A stretch of DNA of 64,000 bases from Mesorhizobium norvegicum (GTDB lineage: Bacteria > Pseudomonadota > Alphaproteobacteria > Rhizobiales > Rhizobiaceae), in the NCBI RefSeq assembly GCF_004919685.1, contig NZ_SMYZ01000084.1, positions 39,509 through 103,508 on the forward strand. Direction: 5' to 3'. A program made the translations under genes and the position numbers. This document shows, piece by piece, positions 23,721 to 32,510 of this stretch; position 1 is the first letter of the stretch, and the number at the start of each line of letters is the position of its first letter. A model generated the notes under the pieces. It was not told the DNA's origin. It did no database searches and was given only the letters and a program-made list of their open reading frames with translations.

Positions 23721-23939
23721 CTAAACCGGATAGGCGCCGTCGGCCGGGCCGGCATAAAGCTCGCTGCCATTGTCGTCGCAAATGCGCAGGCGATCGGGGA
23801 TTTGCGGCATGGCCAGCGTGTGGAACAGCGCGGTGGCGCCCTGCAGCGCGGCGCGCAGGTTCGGCGCTTCCAGCGACACCTTGTCGAGCGTGGCTTCGTC
23901 GGCGTCGCGCGACCGGTAGAACTCGATGACGAAGTTCAA
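23721..23939 (-). CDS. Small conserved-looking protein, function unknown
   Basis: A 72-residue cytosolic protein MNFVIEFYRSRDADEATLDK... ending ICDDNGSELYAGPADGAYPV. Its shape (N-terminal beta strand FVIEFYRS, helix LRAALQGATALFHT, C-terminal GSELYAG) resembles small ssDNA/stress-associated orphan proteins of rhizobia, but I recognise no family. It is separate from its neighbours by about 100 bases on each side. Confidence 0.6.
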   Translation of the reverse strand: MNFVIEFYRSRDADEATLDKVSLEAPNLRAALQGATALFHTLAMPQIPDRLRICDDNGSELYAGPADGAYPV

Positions 23940-24039
23940 GCGCGCCTCCGTGGCAGGGCATTGCGCGGGCCTTTTCAGTCAATTCGCCGCCTCACACATG
24001 GACGACGGAGAGGGCGCGCGAGGCGCGCCCTCCAATTTG

Positions 24040-24177
24040 TCAGCCCTTCGACTTCGGCTTCAGGCTGCTCTCGGCCTGCTTGACCGACGAGCCGAACGGG
24101 GAGGCGGGCTTGGCCACGACCTTGTCCTTCTTTGGCTTACGTGTCTCGCGGTTGCTTCGCTGTTGGCCCTTGGACAT
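24040..24177 (-). CDS. 45-residue basic peptide, function unknown
   Basis: MSKGQQRSNRETRKPKKDKV then VAKPASPFGSSVKQAESSLK-type C-terminus: 45 residues, very rich in Lys and Arg. GCAGGAG is placed 6 bases before the ATG at 24177. I recall similar short basic proteins in rhizobia with no known role; RNA or DNA binding is possible. It is 37 bases downstream of the next gene and may share its transcript. Confidence 0.62.
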   Translation of the reverse strand: MSKGQQRSNRETRKPKKDKVVAKPASPFGSSVKQAESSLKPKSKG

Positions 24178-24214
24178 GGTGTGCTCCTGCTGCGTGTTGG
24201 CTTGGCGTGGGGTC

Positions 24215-24499
24215 TCAGACGGCCGGGTTGCTGGCAGCAACCGGGCTGTCGGTAACAACCGGGTCGTTGGCCGGTTCGAGATTGTCTTCGGTGGTGACCC
24301 GCTCATGGGTCTCCTGCTCGCTGCGGATGCGGTATTGCGGCGAGCCATCCTTGACCGGCAGCCTGCTCTTGATCTGGAACAGTTCGGCGGTCTTCTGGAC
24401 GAGGCCGGTGCGGCTCTTCATGCGCACGGTCTGACCAATCGCAAACTGGTGCGCGGGCGTGTCGGTGCGCGGGCGCGCATTCTGCTGGAAACGGATCAT
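24215..24499 (-). CDS. Small protein with basic beta-rich core, function unknown
   Basis: A 94-residue protein: MIRFQQNARPRTDTPAHQFA IGQTVRMKSRTGL..., with a conserved-looking core IGQTVRMKSRTGLVQKTAEL and a C-terminal tail rich in acidic residues, Ala and Pro. Its ATG overlaps the stop of the preceding gene (24496) by four bases (ATGA), so the two are coupled. No family recognised. Confidence 0.6.
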   Translation of the reverse strand: MIRFQQNARPRTDTPAHQFAIGQTVRMKSRTGLVQKTAELFQIKSRLPVKDGSPQYRIRSEQETHERVTTEDNLEPANDPVVTDSPVAASNPAV

Positions 24500-24765
24500 G
24501 CTGCATTCTCCCTGTCGCGCCTCAGCGCTGTTTCGAGTTCGAGGTAATCGATGGCGACAAGCTGGCTGGTGGGCGGGTTTTTCACTGCCCTTGCCGGTAG
24601 ATGGATGAAGGTGGCGACGCGGCGCCAGGCAAGCCGGGACATGCCCTCGATCACCTCTTCGTCGTGATCGATGTCGTAGTCGCCGGCCGGCAGCTGCCCT
24701 TCCAGTCCGCCGAGCACGAAAGGTGCCGCGAAATGCGCGATGGAGTGGGTGGTGCGGTCCGGCAT
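24496..24765 (-). CDS. Small protein, function unknown
   Basis: An 89-residue protein with FAAPFVLGGLEGQLPAGDYD and IDHDEEVIEGMSRLAWRRVA, followed by FIHLPARAVKNPPTSQLVAI, EALRRDRENAA-type end. GLEGQLPAGDYDIDHDEE resembles a short pilot sequence of rhizobial orphan proteins but no function is known. It overlaps the next gene by ATGA and lies downstream of the terminator at 24803-24825, so it starts a three-gene unit running to 24040. Confidence 0.62.
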   Translation of the reverse strand: MPDRTTHSIAHFAAPFVLGGLEGQLPAGDYDIDHDEEVIEGMSRLAWRRVATFIHLPARAVKNPPTSQLVAIDYLELETALRRDRENAA

Positions 24766-24802
24766 TGTCTTACCTGTGCAAAGCAGCGGTCCTGAAAGCA
24801 AA

Positions 24803-24825
24803 AAAGCGGGGACAAGCCCCGCTTT
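24803..24825 (-). terminator. Terminator of csp copy 3
   Basis: AAAGCGGGG (24803-24811) and CCCCGCTTT (24817-24825) form a perfect 9-bp stem, followed on the minus strand by TTTGCTTT, 85 bases past the csp stop. Confidence 0.82.
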
Positions 24826-24909
24826 CCTATTTCCGGCAGTCGCTGGAAATAAGCCGCTTTCGAGAGCTGCCAGTACATCCGTGGTCAGCGTTCATCGAAT
24901 TCGGCCGGA

Positions 24910-25116
24910 TCAGATCAATTGCAAATTGGCGGCCGACTCGCGGCCCTTGGTGTCACGCTCCAACTCGAACTGCAGCTTCTGGCCTTCGGCGAGGCCGGGG
25001 AAGCCGGCGCGCTCCAGCGCGCTGACATGGACGAAAACGTCCTTGCCGCCATCGGTCGGCTGAATGAAGCCGAAGCCTTTCTGGCCATTGTAGAACTTCA
25101 CGGTTCCGGTGTTCAT
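24910..25116 (-). CDS. Cold-shock protein, CspA family (copy 3)
   Basis: A 68-residue CspA-type protein: MNTGTVKFYNGQKGFGFIQP, KDVFVHVSALERAGFPGLAE, QKLQFELERDTKGRESAANL. RNP1 (KGFGFI) and RNP2 (VFVHVS) are intact. It is more divergent than copies 1 and 2, with shorter loops and GR rather than KG near the end. The frame open to 25230 upstream has no signal or SD; the ATG at 25116 is the family start. The leader 25117-25442 is AT-rich and non-coding. Confidence 0.94.
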   Translation of the reverse strand: MNTGTVKFYNGQKGFGFIQPTDGGKDVFVHVSALERAGFPGLAEGQKLQFELERDTKGRESAANLQLI

Positions 25117-25442
25117 GTGGGTCTTTCGAAGAATGAGACATGGCCGCGGAGCGAATATGCCGCGCGCCCGGTATCGAAGATTTGGAATGAGATTGGCGGG
25201 TCGAGAACCTCTGACGCCGCGAGATGCCAATTCTGGCCCAAAGCGATCTCGTCTATATAGGCTGATAGGAATAATTGTTCAAGAAGATTCATGAAAAACT
25301 GGGACGACGGCAAAAAAATAGATCGCTGTAATTATTTGAAAAATCCTGATATGGCTCAGTGGCTTTCAAAAAATTGCTTAAACTTACGCTGGGCCGATTT
25401 TCCCGGCACTTGCATTTTATTTATTCCTGGAAGGAAAAAGCC
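25117..25442. promoter_or_regulatory. AT-rich divergent spacer upstream of csp copy 3
   Basis: A 326-base AT-rich stretch without a convincing ORF, presumably the csp promoter and leader. No repeat or terminator structure stands out. Confidence 0.35.
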
Positions 25443-25667
25443 ATGATTTCCGTCAGAACCCCGAGAGGCATGACCGTAGCGATCAACCCGATCATCAAGC
25501 CAACCATCATGCACGCCATTGCCGCCGGCCCGACCGGCAAGCCGATGATCGCCAAGTCGGCACGGCTGACCATCAGAAGCGATGAGGCGGCAAGGCGAAC
25601 GATCGCCGATACTGATGGCACCGTGAGGCGGGCCAGACAGGTCGCCGAGACCAACCGCCTGATCTGA
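25443..25667 (+). CDS. Possible small basic protein, uncertain
   Basis: A 74-residue frame starting MISVRTPRGMTVAINPIIKP with AAGGAAAAAGCC before the ATG, ending RRARQVAETNRLI. It is rich in Arg and Thr. An overlapping minus-strand frame (25421-25654) reads as very hydrophobic but has no ribosome site. The SD and start favour the plus-strand gene; without homologues it stays weak. Confidence 0.35.
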   Translation: MISVRTPRGMTVAINPIIKPTIMHAIAAGPTGKPMIAKSARLTIRSDEAARRTIADTDGTVRRARQVAETNRLI

Positions 25668-25853
25668 CCTTCGCCGCCGATGGCAAGGGCGAGATATCAA
25701 GCGAAGCCTTGAACCTGCCGCGCCGATGGCCTAAATCGCCACAGGCGGACAAAACACGGCAGGTTTCCCATCAACAGAGATCAGAGACGAGCGGCGGGTG
25801 CGGCAACCAGATCTGGCGCTGGAGGACAGCCACCGCTGGGGCTCGACCAGCGT

Positions 25854-27488
25854 GTGCAGCAGGCGCTGCAATTGCATCAGGCCGGGCGCCGGCAAGAGGC
25901 TGAGACGATCTACCGGCAGGTGTTGGCGCGTCAGCCCAAGCACGCGGCCGCTGCACATTTCCTGGGACTGCTGCTGCACCAGACCGGGCGTAGCGAAGAA
26001 GGACTGGATCTCATCGAACGGTCGGTGAGCATGCAGCCGACGAATCCCGATTTCCTCAACAATTTCGGCACGGTGATGCGCGACCTCGGCCGCCCCGCCG
26101 CGGCCATCGACTTCTTCCGCGGCGCGGTGGATCTGCGGCCGGACCAGCTCGCGGCGCGCGACAATCTCGGCTCGTCGCTGAAGCAGGTCGGCCAGTTCGA
26201 AGAGGCCGAAGAGATTTATCGCGGCACGGTTGCTCGCAACCCATTTCATGTGCGCGCCCGCATCGGGCTTGCTGAAACCCTGCAGGAAGCCGGGCGGCTG
26301 GACGAGGCGCTGGCTGCCTTCCGCGAAGCGCTGGCGATACGCCCCAAGGATGCCGACCTGCTGCACGGGCTCGGCGTCGGGTTGATGGAAAAGGGCAAGC
26401 TCGACGAGGCGGCAGATCTGTTCCGGCAGGCGTTGGCGATCAACCCCGCCATGGCCACAGCCTGGCTGATGCTGACGCAGGTCAAGCGCCAGCAGGAGCG
26501 TGACAGCGAACTGACCAGCATGGAGGCTCAGCATGCCAAGGCGCCGCAGAACAGCCTGTCGCGCATGCAGCTGTCCTTCGGCCTCGGCAAGGCCAATGAC
26601 GATCTGAAGGATTATGGCCGGGCCTTCGACTATTTCGCCGAGGGCAATGCGATCCGCCGCAAGGGCATCGATTACGACCAGGCCAAGACGCGGGCCGAGT
26701 TCGAGGCGATGAAGGCAACCTTCGATGCCGGCTTCTTCGAGAAACACAAGCCCAGCTCAATCAGCGACGATACGCCGATCTTCGTCGTCGGCATGCCGCG
26801 TTCGGGCACGACGCTGGTCGAGCAGATCATTGCCAGCCATCCGCAGGTCTATGGCGCAGGCGAGCTCAGCATCTTGAAGAAGGCGGTCGGCAAGCAGTTC
26901 CCGGCGACCATGCCGGGTGGCTTCCCCCGGGGTGTATCGGATACGGGCGATTCGGATTTTGCCGAGGCAGGCCAAGCCTATCTCGACATGCTGCATGCCC
27001 GCTATCCGAACATGCGCCACGTCACCGACAAAATGCCGGGCAACTTCCTGCTTGTCGGCTTCATCCACATGCTGATGCCGAAGGCCAGGATCATCCACTG
27101 CACGCGCGATGCGGCAGCCACCTGCCTGTCGATCTACAAGGTGCATTTCCGCGGCGACAGCCACCGCTACGGCTACGACCTCGGCGAACTCGCCGACTTC
27201 CACAATCTCTATACCGACATCATGGCGCATTGGCACACGGTGCTGCCAGGCGTCGTGCATGATGTGCGCTACGAGGATTTCGTCGCCGACCAGGAAGGCC
27301 AGACGCGGGCGCTGATCGCCCATCTCGGCCTGCCCTGGGACGACAAGGTGCTGTCGTTCCACGAGACCGACCGGCCGGTGCGCACCGCATCCGCCGCGCA
27401 GGTGCGCCAGCCGATGTATCAGGGTTCGGTCGATCTGTGGAAGCGCTATGGAGACCGGCTCAAGCCGCTGCTGGATAGGCTAGATTAG
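25854..27488 (+). CDS. Tetratricopeptide-repeat sulfotransferase
   Basis: About 544 residues. The N-terminal half carries at least six TPR units (for example AAAHFLGLLLHQTGRSEEGL, NFGTVMRDLGRPAAAIDFFR, LGVGLMEKGKLDEAADLFRQ). The C-terminal half is a sulfotransferase: PAPS 5'-phosphosulfate loop FVVGMPRSGTTLVEQIIAS and 3'-phosphate motif IIHCTRDAAATCLSIYKVHF. It would sulfate a protein or glycan substrate selected by the TPRs. The start is uncertain: a GTG at 25854 with no strong SD, and the frame stays open further upstream with no ATG. Confidence 0.88.
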   Translation: MQQALQLHQAGRRQEAETIYRQVLARQPKHAAAAHFLGLLLHQTGRSEEGLDLIERSVSMQPTNPDFLNNFGTVMRDLGRPAAAIDFFRGAVDLRPDQLAARDNLGSSLKQVGQFEEAEEIYRGTVARNPFHVRARIGLAETLQEAGRLDEALAAFREALAIRPKDADLLHGLGVGLMEKGKLDEAADLFRQALAINPAMATAWLMLTQVKRQQERDSELTSMEAQHAKAPQNSLSRMQLSFGLGKANDDLKDYGRAFDYFAEGNAIRRKGIDYDQAKTRAEFEAMKATFDAGFFEKHKPSSISDDTPIFVVGMPRSGTTLVEQIIASHPQVYGAGELSILKKAVGKQFPATMPGGFPRGVSDTGDSDFAEAGQAYLDMLHARYPNMRHVTDKMPGNFLLVGFIHMLMPKARIIHCTRDAAATCLSIYKVHFRGDSHRYGYDLGELADFHNLYTDIMAHWHTVLPGVVHDVRYEDFVADQEGQTRALIAHLGLPWDDKVLSFHETDRPVRTASAAQVRQPMYQGSVDLWKRYGDRLKPLLDRLD

Positions 27489-27512
27489 CCACGCTGGTTA
27501 CAGATTGGCCGA

Positions 27513-27721
27513 AGCCCCCAAGCTTCGTCATCCACGGGCGGAGCAGCCGCGAAGCGGCGTCGCGGAGACCCGAGGATCCATTCCGTGACCTCGATCGAAG
27601 GATGCAACGGGGCAGAATTCGTCACCGTTGCAACGCCTTTGGGTCACGGCATGGATCCTATGGTCTGCGCCGCGTCGCTTCGCTCCCTGCTCCGCCATAG
27701 GATGACGAAGCGATGGGGGCT
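27513..27721. repeat. Long imperfect palindrome (about 209 bp) between convergent genes
   Basis: The ends AGCCCCCAAGCTTCGTCATC and GGATGACGAAGCGATGGGGG are near-perfect reverse complements. Inner blocks also pair: GGGCGGAGCAG with CTGCTCCGCC, GGATCCATTCCGTGACC with GGTCACGGCATGGATCC, and TGCAACGG with CCGTTGCA. The whole could fold as one long cruciform or RNA hairpin. From memory this sequence type is a common intergenic element in Mesorhizobium. It lies between the stops of the genes ending at 27488 and 27729 and may serve as their terminator. Confidence 0.75.
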
Positions 27722-27728
27722 CAGCTAC

Positions 27729-28082
27729 TCAAAGCTCCATGAACGGCTGGAAGCCGCCGAAGATCATTCGCTTCATATCGAAGGGCATGGGACCCCAATC
27801 GGGTGTCAAACGCGGGTCGGCCATCACCTTGGGCACCACCGTGTCGCGGCTCTGCCGGGATTCATAGACCACCCAGGCGAAGACGACGATCTCGTCGTCT
27901 TTTGCCAGAACGGCACGCGGAAACGAGGTCAACTCGCCATAGGGCACGTCGTCGCCGATACATTCGACATAGGCGAGCGCGCCGTGTTCCATCCATATAG
28001 GGCCTGTGAGGTTGGCCAGCCTCTTGTAGTCATCGAGCTTCGCCTTGGGCACCGCGAGTACAAAACCATCGACATAGGACAT
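27729..28082 (-). CDS. DUF1428 family protein
   Basis: A 117-residue ferredoxin-like-fold protein: MSYVDGFVLAVPKAKLDDYK, LTGPIWMEHGALAYVECIGD, VVFAWVVYESRQSRDTVVPK, ending DMKRMIFGGFQPFMEL. These segments are the DUF1428 (YbaA-like) signature. Function unknown. It shares direction with the VOC-family gene upstream (28156) and the two may be co-transcribed: a common pairing in rhizobia. Confidence 0.88.
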   Translation of the reverse strand: MSYVDGFVLAVPKAKLDDYKRLANLTGPIWMEHGALAYVECIGDDVPYGELTSFPRAVLAKDDEIVVFAWVVYESRQSRDTVVPKVMADPRLTPDWGPMPFDMKRMIFGGFQPFMEL

Positions 28083-28155
28083 GTGGGTCTCCTCCTGGAA
28101 GTTCGCAGGGCCTCACCGACGCCAGCCGGTGAGGGACTTGGCCATTGGCGATAGA

Positions 28156-28584
28156 TCAGGCTTTCTTCACCGGCGCGTTCATCGCCCACTCGACGCCGAA
28201 CGGGTCGCGCATATTGCCCCACTGGTCGCCCCAGAACATCACCTGGAGTGGCACGGCGACTTCGCAGCCGGCATCGACGGCGCGCTTCCACCAGGCGTCG
28301 ATTTCATCGGCGCCGAGATGGAGCTGCATTGTGTAGCCCTGCGGCTTGACGGCGGGCATCCCGTTTTCGGGATAGAAATCGGAGAGCATCAGCGTCGAGC
28401 CGTTGATGTGGAGATGGATGTGCATGGTGCGGCCCTGGTCATCGGGCGGATAGAAGAACACCTGCTCGGCGCCGAAGGCTTTTTTGTAGAATTCGGCGGC
28501 CTTGAAGGCGCCGTCCAGTTGCAGATAGGGGGTCAATCCACCGAGAACTTTCGCGGCCGGCTGAACGGGGGTCTGGTCGGTCAT
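28156..28584 (-). CDS. VOC-family (glyoxalase/PhnB-like) protein
   Basis: A 142-residue protein with the PhnB/VOC layout: LTPYLQLDGAFKAAEFYKKA, FGAEQVFFYPPDDQGRTMHI, HLHINGSTLMLSDFYPENGM, and the C-terminal WGDQWGNMRDPFGVEWAMNA. The metal-site residues of true glyoxalases are only partly kept, so it may not be a glyoxalase I. It lies directly upstream of DUF1428 in the same direction. Confidence 0.85.
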   Translation of the reverse strand: MTDQTPVQPAAKVLGGLTPYLQLDGAFKAAEFYKKAFGAEQVFFYPPDDQGRTMHIHLHINGSTLMLSDFYPENGMPAVKPQGYTMQLHLGADEIDAWWKRAVDAGCEVAVPLQVMFWGDQWGNMRDPFGVEWAMNAPVKKA

Positions 28585-28785
28585 GTCTTGCTCCTCTTTG
28601 CGTTGGTCTGGGCGCTTGGTCTGGCCTTGCGAACCCTAGGACGAACGAAGCGGCGGCAATCCTACATGGCCGATGCGATTTTTTTGGCGTGAAACGAACT
28701 TGCGTCGGCGGCCCCCAATCAGAGCGCAATCCTCGCAGCCCGCAGGCTAGAAAAGGGGGCTGCTCCTTCAATCCCCGAGACGACA

Positions 28786-29400
28786 ATGATCCTCTATTAT
28801 CAGACCCACTCACCCTTCGCGCGCAAGGCGCTCGTTTTCGCCCACGAGGTCGGCATTGCCGATCAGCTCGAGGTCATTCATCACGAGACCAGTCCGACTT
28901 TGCGCAATGCTCGCGTCTACGCCGAAAATCCCCTCGGCAAAGTGCCGGTGCTGTTGCGGCCCGACGCGTCGCCGATCTTCGATTCCGATGTCATCTGCGC
29001 CTATCTCGACACGCTGCATGACGGCCGCAAGCTGCTGCCGCGGGACGGCGAGGCGCGCTGGCAGGCGTTGCGGTTGCAGGCGGTCGCCCAAGGCCTGGCG
29101 CAGACGGGCATAGCGTTGCGCTGGGAGACAGAAAGGAGACCCGAACAGCTGCGTTATAGTGTTCTCGCCGACGGATACCGGGAGAAGATCGAGGCGAGCT
29201 ACGACTGGATCGAAAGCACGCTGGACGACGAGGCGCCACTCCATGTCGGCCATATAGCCTTGGCCACCACGCTGTCCTGGATGGCGTTCCGTCAGCTTCC
29301 GCCTTTTCGCTCACGGGCGCGGCTGACGCGCTGGTTCGAGGCTTTCGAAAAACGCGTATCGATGCAGGCGACACCGCTTTCGGGCGATACGCATGACTGA
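28786..29400 (+). CDS. Glutathione S-transferase family protein
   Basis: A 204-residue GST: N-terminal thioredoxin-like domain (MILYYQTHSPFARKALVFAH; NPLGKVPVLLRPDASPIFDS, with the cis-Pro VPVL) and helical C-domain (LRLQAVAQGLAQTGIALRWE, ALATTLSWMAFRQLPPF). The G-site Ser (PIFDSD) is present. GST and VOC proteins side by side suggest detoxification. It is divergent from the VOC gene. Confidence 0.88.
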   Translation: MILYYQTHSPFARKALVFAHEVGIADQLEVIHHETSPTLRNARVYAENPLGKVPVLLRPDASPIFDSDVICAYLDTLHDGRKLLPRDGEARWQALRLQAVAQGLAQTGIALRWETERRPEQLRYSVLADGYREKIEASYDWIESTLDDEAPLHVGHIALATTLSWMAFRQLPPFRSRARLTRWFEAFEKRVSMQATPLSGDTHD

Positions 29401-29456
29401 CTGGCGGTCGCCAGGTGGCGGCCGGCATCGATGGCATAGCTTCCCTTCTGCATAGG

Positions 29457-29630
29457 TCAGGGAGCCCGGCAGATCCGGGGGCCATTTTGCGCGTCGGTCA
29501 CGATTTCCGGCCAGCCGATGTACTTGCGCAATTCGATCGGCAGCGAAAGCAGAGCGCGCTCGCGGCGATGGCGGGCGCGAGCTTGCATGTAACGGGTGGT
29601 GATGCGGCCTATGGATGACAGGGTGAACAT
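29457..29630 (-). CDS. DUF1127-like small Arg-rich protein
   Basis: A 57-residue protein beginning MFTLSSIGRITTRYMQARAR with the core HRRERALLSLPIELRKYIGW, the R-L-L-x-L-P...D/Y-I-G-W pattern of the DUF1127 (YjiS) family. Alphaproteobacterial DUF1127 proteins affect growth, RNA turnover and phosphate or carbon balance. The ATG at 29630 is chosen because the family starts near there; the frame upstream to 29678 is not conserved. Confidence 0.68.
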   Translation of the reverse strand: MFTLSSIGRITTRYMQARARHRRERALLSLPIELRKYIGWPEIVTDAQNGPRICRAP

Positions 29631-29773
29631 GATGCTTTGTCCTCGGTTGAAGCCGGCATCATTGTGTCGGCATCCCAAGGACGTGGCAGATTCAGGCGAT
29701 CCGACAGATCACTGAAAATTTTGTCGCAGACACTACAGGCGGCTCGATGCGAACTGCTGTGGAGCAGCTTGTA

Positions 29774-30076
29774 TCAAGCAGCAGTTTCTAATCGCTCGAT
29801 CGTTTCAAGGTCGGCTTTCTTGGCCTCTCCCTCCACGGCAAGGTCGTAGCTCGCCTGCATGTTCATCCAGAACTGCGGCGTGGTTCCGAAGAACTTCGCA
29901 AGGCGTAGCGCCGTGTCGGGCGTCACCGGTGTCGTCTCGCTGGCGAGGCGCTCGATGCGTGTGCGCGGCACATGCAGCTTTTTGGCCAGCGTATAAGGCT
30001 TCAGATTGAGCGGAACTAGATATTCCTCGCGAAGGATCTCACCTGGGTGGATCGGGGGGAAGATGCTGGCAGCCAT
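29774..30076 (-). CDS. higA: HigA-family antitoxin
   Basis: A 100-residue HTH protein: IFPPIHPGEILREEYLVPLN (the HigA N-terminal signature), LKPYTLAKKLHVPRTRIERL (HTH), ETTPVTPDTALRLAKFFGTT and PQFWMNMQASYDLAVEGEAK. It neutralises HigB and represses the pair. It lies 32 bases downstream of higB, which comes first, as is usual for higBA. The ATG at 30076 follows AAAGGAC; the frame upstream to 30157 overlaps the toxin gene. Confidence 0.93.
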   Translation of the reverse strand: MAASIFPPIHPGEILREEYLVPLNLKPYTLAKKLHVPRTRIERLASETTPVTPDTALRLAKFFGTTPQFWMNMQASYDLAVEGEAKKADLETIERLETAA

Positions 30077-30108
30077 CTTTTTTGTCCTTTGTGGGTGTGG
30101 GCTATGCC

Positions 30109-30390
30109 CTAATGGTAGCCGGTGATCTCTACATCCTCTGCTTGTCCATCTACCCACCGAAAGCAGACGCGGAATTGATCGTTGATGCGGATCGAATGCT
30201 GACCGGCACGGTTGCCTTTCAGCGGCTCAAGCCTGTTGCCGGGAGGTGTCTTCAGGTCTGACAACTCGGTCGCGTTGTCGATCATGAACAGTTTCCGCTG
30301 GGCTGATCGGACAAGGTTCGACGGGAAACCCTTTGGAGCCTTGCCGTTCGAAACTGCCTCGCTGGTCTTGTCCTTGTACGAACGTATCAT
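30109..30390 (-). CDS. higB: HigB-family toxin (RelE/ParE fold)
   Basis: A 93-residue RelE-superfamily endoribonuclease: MIRSYKDKTSEAVSNGKAPK, RSAQRKLFMIDNATELSDLK, PPGNRLEPLKGNRAGQHSIR, then INDQFRVCFRWVDGQAEDVE and the family ending ITGYH. HigB cleaves mRNA on the ribosome. It is translated first and overlaps no other gene. The best start is the ATG at 30390, as the family begins at this MIRSYKD segment; an upstream ATG at 30420 is in frame. Full-length and apparently intact. Confidence 0.93.
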   Translation of the reverse strand: MIRSYKDKTSEAVSNGKAPKGFPSNLVRSAQRKLFMIDNATELSDLKTPPGNRLEPLKGNRAGQHSIRINDQFRVCFRWVDGQAEDVEITGYH

Positions 30391-30418
30391 CAGCTGTATC
30401 CAGTTTGCGTACCATAGC

Positions 30419-30466
30419 ATGATACGTTTCGGGAGTCAACGAGACGTCTCATGAAATGATACGAAA
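30419..30466. promoter_or_regulatory. higBA control region with palindrome and direct repeat
   Basis: The perfect palindrome GAGACGTCTC lies at 30441-30450, flanked by the direct repeat ATGATACG (starting 30419 and 30455). These lie just upstream of higB and are the natural place for HigA operators. Which one HigA binds is not shown by sequence. Confidence 0.5.
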
Positions 30467-30507
30467 CTCCGACCTACCGACGGCAGGCCGGAATTCTGTC
30501 TCGCCGC

Positions 30508-32034
<1,527 letters not shown>

Positions 32035-32053
32035 TTTGATTTCTCTGGTCTGT

Positions 32054-32070
32054 CCGGAGGAAAAGTCCGG
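32054..32070 (-). promoter_or_regulatory. Hairpin just upstream of the ABC-F start
   Basis: CCGGA (32054-32058) pairs with TCCGG (32066-32070) about 20 bases before the ABC-F ATG, whose own SD (AGAGAA) is weak. Part of the attenuator region described below. Confidence 0.4.
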
Positions 32071-32130
32071 TTCAATGCACTTTGACGGTGCGCAGGCTGG
32101 CCATCAGGCTCGGCGTTGCGGCACCACGAA

Positions 32131-32203
32131 GGGCAGACCAAAAAATCGAAGCGGGAAAACCCCGGACCGTCCCTGGTCAGCCCTGCAAGCAAGCTCGCAG
32201 GGC
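32131..32203 (-). promoter_or_regulatory. Candidate attenuator upstream of the ABC-F gene
   Basis: On the minus strand, stem A pairs GCCCTGC with GCAGGGC (32203-32180), covering the end of the leader ORF. Stem B pairs GGGCTGACC (32182-32174) with GGTCTGCCC (32139-32131) with one mismatch. The GGGC of stem A's 3' arm is also needed for stem B, so the two cannot form together. Between the B arms lies CGGGGTTTTCCCG followed by CTTCGATTTTTT, a weak terminator-like unit. This geometry fits transcription attenuation controlled by a ribosome on the leader. Structures are by eye only. Confidence 0.5.
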
Positions 32204-32248
32204 AGAAATCGGGCCACGCTGACGATGGTGACGATGAAACGTAAACAC
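32177..32248 (-). CDS. Leader peptide upstream of the ABC-F gene (predicted)
   Basis: A 23-codon ORF, GTG to TGA, preceded by a perfect AGGAGG (32255-32260) at a 6-base spacing. It reads MFTFHRHHRQRGPISALRAC then LQG. Basic residues are dense, and RQR at positions 9-11 matches the +X+ motif at which macrolide-bound ribosomes often stall. The ORF ends inside stem A. Too short to be conserved by chance alone to this degree of SD quality, but no homology search was possible. About 140 bases separate it from the ABC-F start. Confidence 0.55.
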   Translation of the reverse strand: MFTFHRHHRQRGPISALRACLQG

Positions 32249-32510
32249 GTGAGCCCTCCTTTCAAGACGTTCGAGTATGCGGAGCGATTACACCAAAGGC
32301 GGGGTGGGTGGCAAGGGAGTACCTATTGCACGATATCTTAGCCTTGGCACACCACCGCAATGAACGTAAAGCGATAATGGATTTGATCCGCTCCAATGGT
32401 TCAGAGGTATCCGCAAACAGAACTTTAGGGATATCGCTTCTTGCATATCTTCCCTTTGACACTCTTGCTTCCTCTCTCCAAGCTGGGTGGGGTCTAGGGA
32501 GGCATACAAC

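Noticed and set aside
25421..25654. Hydrophobic minus-strand frame opposite 25443-25667
   Set aside because: No ribosome-binding site; hydrophobicity is expected opposite an Arg/Thr-rich frame.
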